Assembly (NCBI RefSeq): GCF_008831285.2
Contig: NC_045143.1
Location: 372,001-436,000 of the forward strand
DNA from: Nymphaea colorata
Lineage: Eukaryota > Streptophyta > Magnoliopsida > Nymphaeales > Nymphaeaceae
DNA: 64,000 bases
Reading direction: 5' to 3'
Both the position numbers and the translations under genes were made by a program. The notes below the pieces were generated by a model. The model was not told the origin of the DNA. It saw nothing but the letters and a program-made list of their open reading frames with translations, and did not search any database. Shown piece after piece: positions 59,801 through 64,000 of this stretch (positions are counted from its first letter, which is position 1; each line of letters opens with the position of its first letter).

Positions 59801-62800
59801 ATGGAACGAGGGTAGAAAGATATGATGACCCCACACAACAAGAGGGGGAAGGAGTACCGTGAGACCTAGGGACTGCTAAAGGATTTTGATGAGGCGTCGT
59901 CCCCACCCTCTAGCTCAAAATGTCAATTTGGAGCAATCAAGATAAATGGCTGGCTAGTTGTCGTGGGAAAGTAGCGGATGCTCCATGTGGTAGTACATTC
60001 TTGACGAATTGCGATGAACAAACATGGACTTTGTTTGGGATTATTTGACATGCTTGTGCCTCTTGCCTCATCTTGGCAGGAGAGCAACACTTATAACTTA
60101 ACGAGTTCTGAATGGATGCCATGTAAATATTGTGTGATCGTCTCATTTTATGTGCGCAAAAGGTACGACGAACCTCATACAACAAGAGGGAAAGTAGTCT
60201 TGTGAGACTTGGGAACTGCTCAAGGATCTTGATGAAGCAAGGTTCTCACCATCAAGTTAAGGGGGAAGTAGTTCTGTAAGACCTAGGGACTGCTCAAAAA
60301 GATACGATGAACCTCGTACAACAAGTGCGGAAGCAGTCCTGTGAGACATGGAATGCTCAAGGATTTTGATGGAGCAACGTCCTCACCATGTAGTTAAAAA
60401 TGTCAATTAGATGAAATTAAAAATATTGGTTGAAATCAATAGAATAAGTTCAAATTAGTAAATGAGAGGAGATGCAACTAAAACAAACATTTCCATATAG
60501 TTCATTCGAACAAGGGTAGGAAGATACAATGAACTCCATACAACAAGAGAGGGAAGTAGCCCCGTGAGAGCGGGGACTGCTCAAAAAGATACACTGAACC
60601 TCGTACAAGAAGAGGGGAAGCATCAGGCCTGGGAATTGCTCAAGGATCTTCAGAATGCAACATCCTTACCATCATGTCAAAAATGTCTATTAGATGAAAT
60701 TCAAAATATTGGTTGAAATCAATGTGCGATGTTCAAATTGAGAGGAGATGCAATTAAAAAAACAAGATCTTCATATTGTTAAATCAAACAAAGGGAGAAA
60801 GATACGATGAACCCCATACAACAAGATGGGTAAGGAGTCCCGTAAGACCTAGGAACTACTAAAAAAGATACGATGATCCCCATACAACAATAAGCGAAGC
60901 AGTCCTATGAGACCAGGGAACTACTCAAGGATCTTGATAAAATAACATCCTCACCATCATGTTAAAAATGTCTATTAGATGAAATTCAAAATATTGGTTG
61001 AAATCATTGTGCGATGTTCAAATTAGTAAATGAGAGGAGATGCAATTAAAAAAACAAGATCTTCATATTGTTAGATCAAACTACGAGAGAAAGATACGAT
61101 GAACCACATACAACAAGAGGGGTAAGTAGTCCCGTAAGACCTAGGGACTGCTAAAAGAGATACGATGAACCCCGTACAACAAGAAGGGAAGCAGCTCTGT
61201 GAGACCTGGGAATTGCTTAATGACCTTGATAAAGCAACATCCTCACCATCATGTTAAAAATGTCTATTAGATGAAATTCAAAATATTGGTTGAAATAAAT
61301 GTGCGATGTTCAAATCAGTAGATGACAGGAGATGCAATTAAAAAAACAAGATCTTCATATTGTTAAATCAAACTAAAGGAGAAAGATACGATGAACCCCA
61401 TACAACAAGAGGGGTAAGTAGTCCTGTAAGACATAGGGATTGCTCAAAAAGATACGATGAACCCCGTACAACAAGTGAGGAAGCAGTCCTGTGAGACCTG
61501 AGAACTGCTCAAGGATCTTGATAAAGAAACATCCTCACCATCATGTTCTGTCTAATAGATGAAATTTAAAATATTGGTTGAAAGCAATATGTGATGTTCA
61601 AATTAGTGAATTAGAAGAGATGCAATTAAAAAAAATCTTGATATTGTTAAATCAAACAAAGGGAGAAAAATACGATGAACCCCCCATACAACAAGAGGAG
61701 AAAGTAGTCCCGTAAGACCTAAGGACTACTCAAAAAGATATGATGAACCCCGTACAACAAGAGGGGGAGTAGTCATGTGAGACCTGGAAACTGCTCACCA
61801 TCATGATGGAAATATAATGAACCCCGTACAACAAGAGGGGGAGTAGACCCGGAAGACTTGGGGACTTTTCAAAAAGATGCGATGAACCCCGTCCAACAAG
61901 TGGGGATGCAGTCTTGTGACCTGGAATGCTCAAGGATCATGATGAAGCAACGTCCTCACTATGAAGTTAAAAATGTCGATTAGATGAAATTAAAGATATT
62001 GGCTGAAGTCGATGGGCGTTGTTTGAATTAGTAAATGAGAGGAGATATAATGAACCCCGTACAACAAGAGGGGAAGCAGTCCTGTGAGACCTGGGAACTG
62101 CTTAAGGATCTTGATAAAGCAACATCCTCTCCATTATGTTGAAAATGTCTATCAGATGAAATTCAAAATATTGGTTGAAATCAATGAGCGATGTTCAAAT
62201 TAGTAAACGAGAGGAGATGCATTGTTAAATGAAATAAAGCTGCAAAGATACGATGAACCCCATACAACAAGAGGGGGAAGTAGTCCCGTAAGATCTAGGG
62301 ACTGCTCAAAAAGATACGATGAACCCCATATAACAAGTGGGGAAACAGTCTTTTGAGACTTGGATTGCTCAAAGGCCTTGATGAAGCAACGTCTTCACCA
62401 TCAAGCTAAAAATGTCAATTAGCTGAAATTGAAGATATTGGTTGAAATCAATGGGCGTTGTTTGAATTAGTAAATGAGAAAAGGTATAATGAGCCCCATA
62501 CAACAAGAGGGACAAGTAGTCCTGTAAGACATAGGGACTGCTAAAAAAGATGCGATGATCCCCATACAACAAGAGGGGAAGCAGTCCTGTGAGACCTGGG
62601 AACTGCTCAAGGATCCTGACAAAGCAACATCCTCACCATCATGTTAAAAATGCCTATTAGATTAAATTTAAAATTTTCGTTGAAATCAATGTGCGATGCT
62701 CTAATTATTTAATGCGAGGAGATGTAATTATAAAAACAGGATCTTCATATTGTTAAATCAAACAAAGGTAGAAAGATACGATGAAGCCTATACAACAATT

Positions 62801-64000
62801 GGGGAATGCTCAAAAGATTCGATGAACCCGTACAACAAATGGGAAAGCAGTCCTGTGAGACCTGGAATGTTGAATGATCTTGATGAATCTTCGTCTTCAC
62901 CATCAAGTTAAAAATGTCAAGTAGATGAAATTAAAAATATTGGTTGAAATCAATGGGCGTTGTTTGAATTAGTAAATGAGAGGAGATATAATGAACCCTG
63001 TACAACAAGAGGGGAAGCAGTCCTTTGAGACCTGGAAACTGGTTAAGGATCTTGATAAAGCAACATCCTCTCCATTATGTTGAAAGTGTCTGTCAGATGA
63101 AATTCAAAATATTGGTTGGAATCAATGTGCGATGTTCAAATTAGTAAACGAGAGGAGATGCATTGTTAAATCAAATAAAGCTAGAAAGATACGATGAAGC
63201 CCAAACAACAAGAGGGGGAAGTAGTCCCATAAGACCTAGGGACTGCTCAAAAAGATGCGATGAACCCCGTACAACAAGTGGGGAAGTAGTCTTTTGAGAC
63301 CTGGAATGCTCAAAGGCCTTGATGAAGCAACGTCTTCACCATCAAGATAAAAATGTCAATTAGATGAAATTGAAGCTATTGGTTGAAATCAATGGGCATT
63401 GTTTGAATTAGTAAATCATATTGCTAAATCAAACAAAGGTAGAAAGATACGATGAAGCCTATACAACAATTGGGGACTGCTCAAAAGATACGATGAACCC
63501 GTACAACAAATGGGAAAGTAGTCCTGTGAGACCTGGAATGCTGAATGATCTTGATGAATCATTGTCTTCACCATCAAGTTAAAAATGTCAAGTAGATGAA
63601 ATTAAAAATATTGGTTGAAATCAATGGGCGTTGTTTGAATTAGTAAATGAGAGGAGATATAATGAACCCCGTACAACAAGAGGGGAAGTAAACCCGTAAG
63701 ACCTGGGGACTAACCAAAAAGATACGATGAACCCCGTCCAACAAGTGGGGAAGTGCTCGGTGATCATGATGAAGCAACGTCCTCACCATGAAGTTAAAAA
63801 TGTCAATTAGATGAAATTTATAATATTGGATGAAGTCGATGGGCGTTGTTTGAAATTTGAATTAATAAATGAGAGGAGATATAATGAACCCCGTACAACA
63901 AGAGGGGAAGCAGTCCTGTGAGACCTGGGAACTGGTTAAGGATCTTGATAAAGCAACATCCTCTCCATTATGTTGAAAGTGTCTATCACATTAATTCAAA
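59800..64000 (+). repeat. Satellite-like tandem array, period about 290 bp with internal sub-repeats
   Basis: A long array reaches the window end. The unit is built from AAGATACGATGAACCCCGTA, CAACAAGAGGGGAAGCAGTC, CTGTGAGACCTGGGAACTGC and TCAAGGATCTTGATAAAGCA. It continues with ACATCCTCACCATCATGTT, AAAAATGTCTATTAGATGAA, ATTCAAAATATTGGTTGAAA and TGCGATGTTCAAATTAGTAA. The marker GCGATGTTCAAAT recurs near 60726, 61012, 61305 and 61590, giving 285-293 bp spacing. The segment beginning GATACGATGAACCCC occurs twice in many units, so each period holds an internal half-repeat. Two unit families exist (GTGCGATGTTC and GGGCGTTGTTTGAATTAG). No open frames are seen. Confidence 0.9.

Overview
This is nuclear DNA of a flowering plant. 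The genes have many short exons with GT-AG introns. The intergenic DNA is AT-rich and full of (CT)n, (CA)n and (TA)n tracts. The window also holds a degenerate Ty1/copia retrotransposon, a decayed piece of plastid DNA and several tandem arrays. No species can be named from the sequence alone.

Layout. (1) 1-1452: short tandem repeats. (2) 1453-7176, minus: a complete 10-exon gene for a probable plastid-targeted radical-SAM RNA methyltransferase of the RlmN/Cfr family (408 aa). (3) 9251-12767, minus: a complete 6-exon receptor-like cytoplasmic kinase of the RLCK-VII/PBL type (417 aa) with an N-terminal MGNC acylation signal. (4) About 14.2-41.2 kb: a tandem segmental duplication with a partial unit 0 and units A-D. 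Units A-D each carry one copy of a small three-exon gene that I cannot assign to a known family. Copies B and C encode 100 aa, copy D encodes 150 aa, and copy A is a pseudogene. All end in a C-x-H-x7-C-x2-C motif. Units A-C also carry a 71-bp tandem array. Unit B is interrupted by a copia element (27431-32739). (5) 41.74-42.14 kb: a nuclear copy of the 3' end of plastid rpoB. (6) 43981-49074, minus: a complete 9-exon cytosolic triosephosphate isomerase gene (254 aa). (7) 49.1-54.5 kb: intergenic DNA with a dispersed duplication and a MITE-like insertion. (8) 54.5-57.7 kb: palindromic short repeats, a 184-bp-arm near-perfect inverted repeat, then a broken MHX-type cation/proton exchanger. (9) 59.8 kb to the end: a satellite-like array with a period of about 290 bp.

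The three housekeeping or signalling genes (methyltransferase, kinase, isomerase) are functionally unrelated neighbours, as is normal in plants. The most unusual content is the lineage-specific small-gene cluster at 18-41 kb. It combines tandem duplication, an exact 33-codon in-frame exon contraction, a near-invariant exon 1/intron 1 tract and one pseudogenised copy. The long hairpin at 55144-55544 is the second most unusual feature. All coordinates and splice sites were read by eye, so exon edges are well supported only where a known family guides them.
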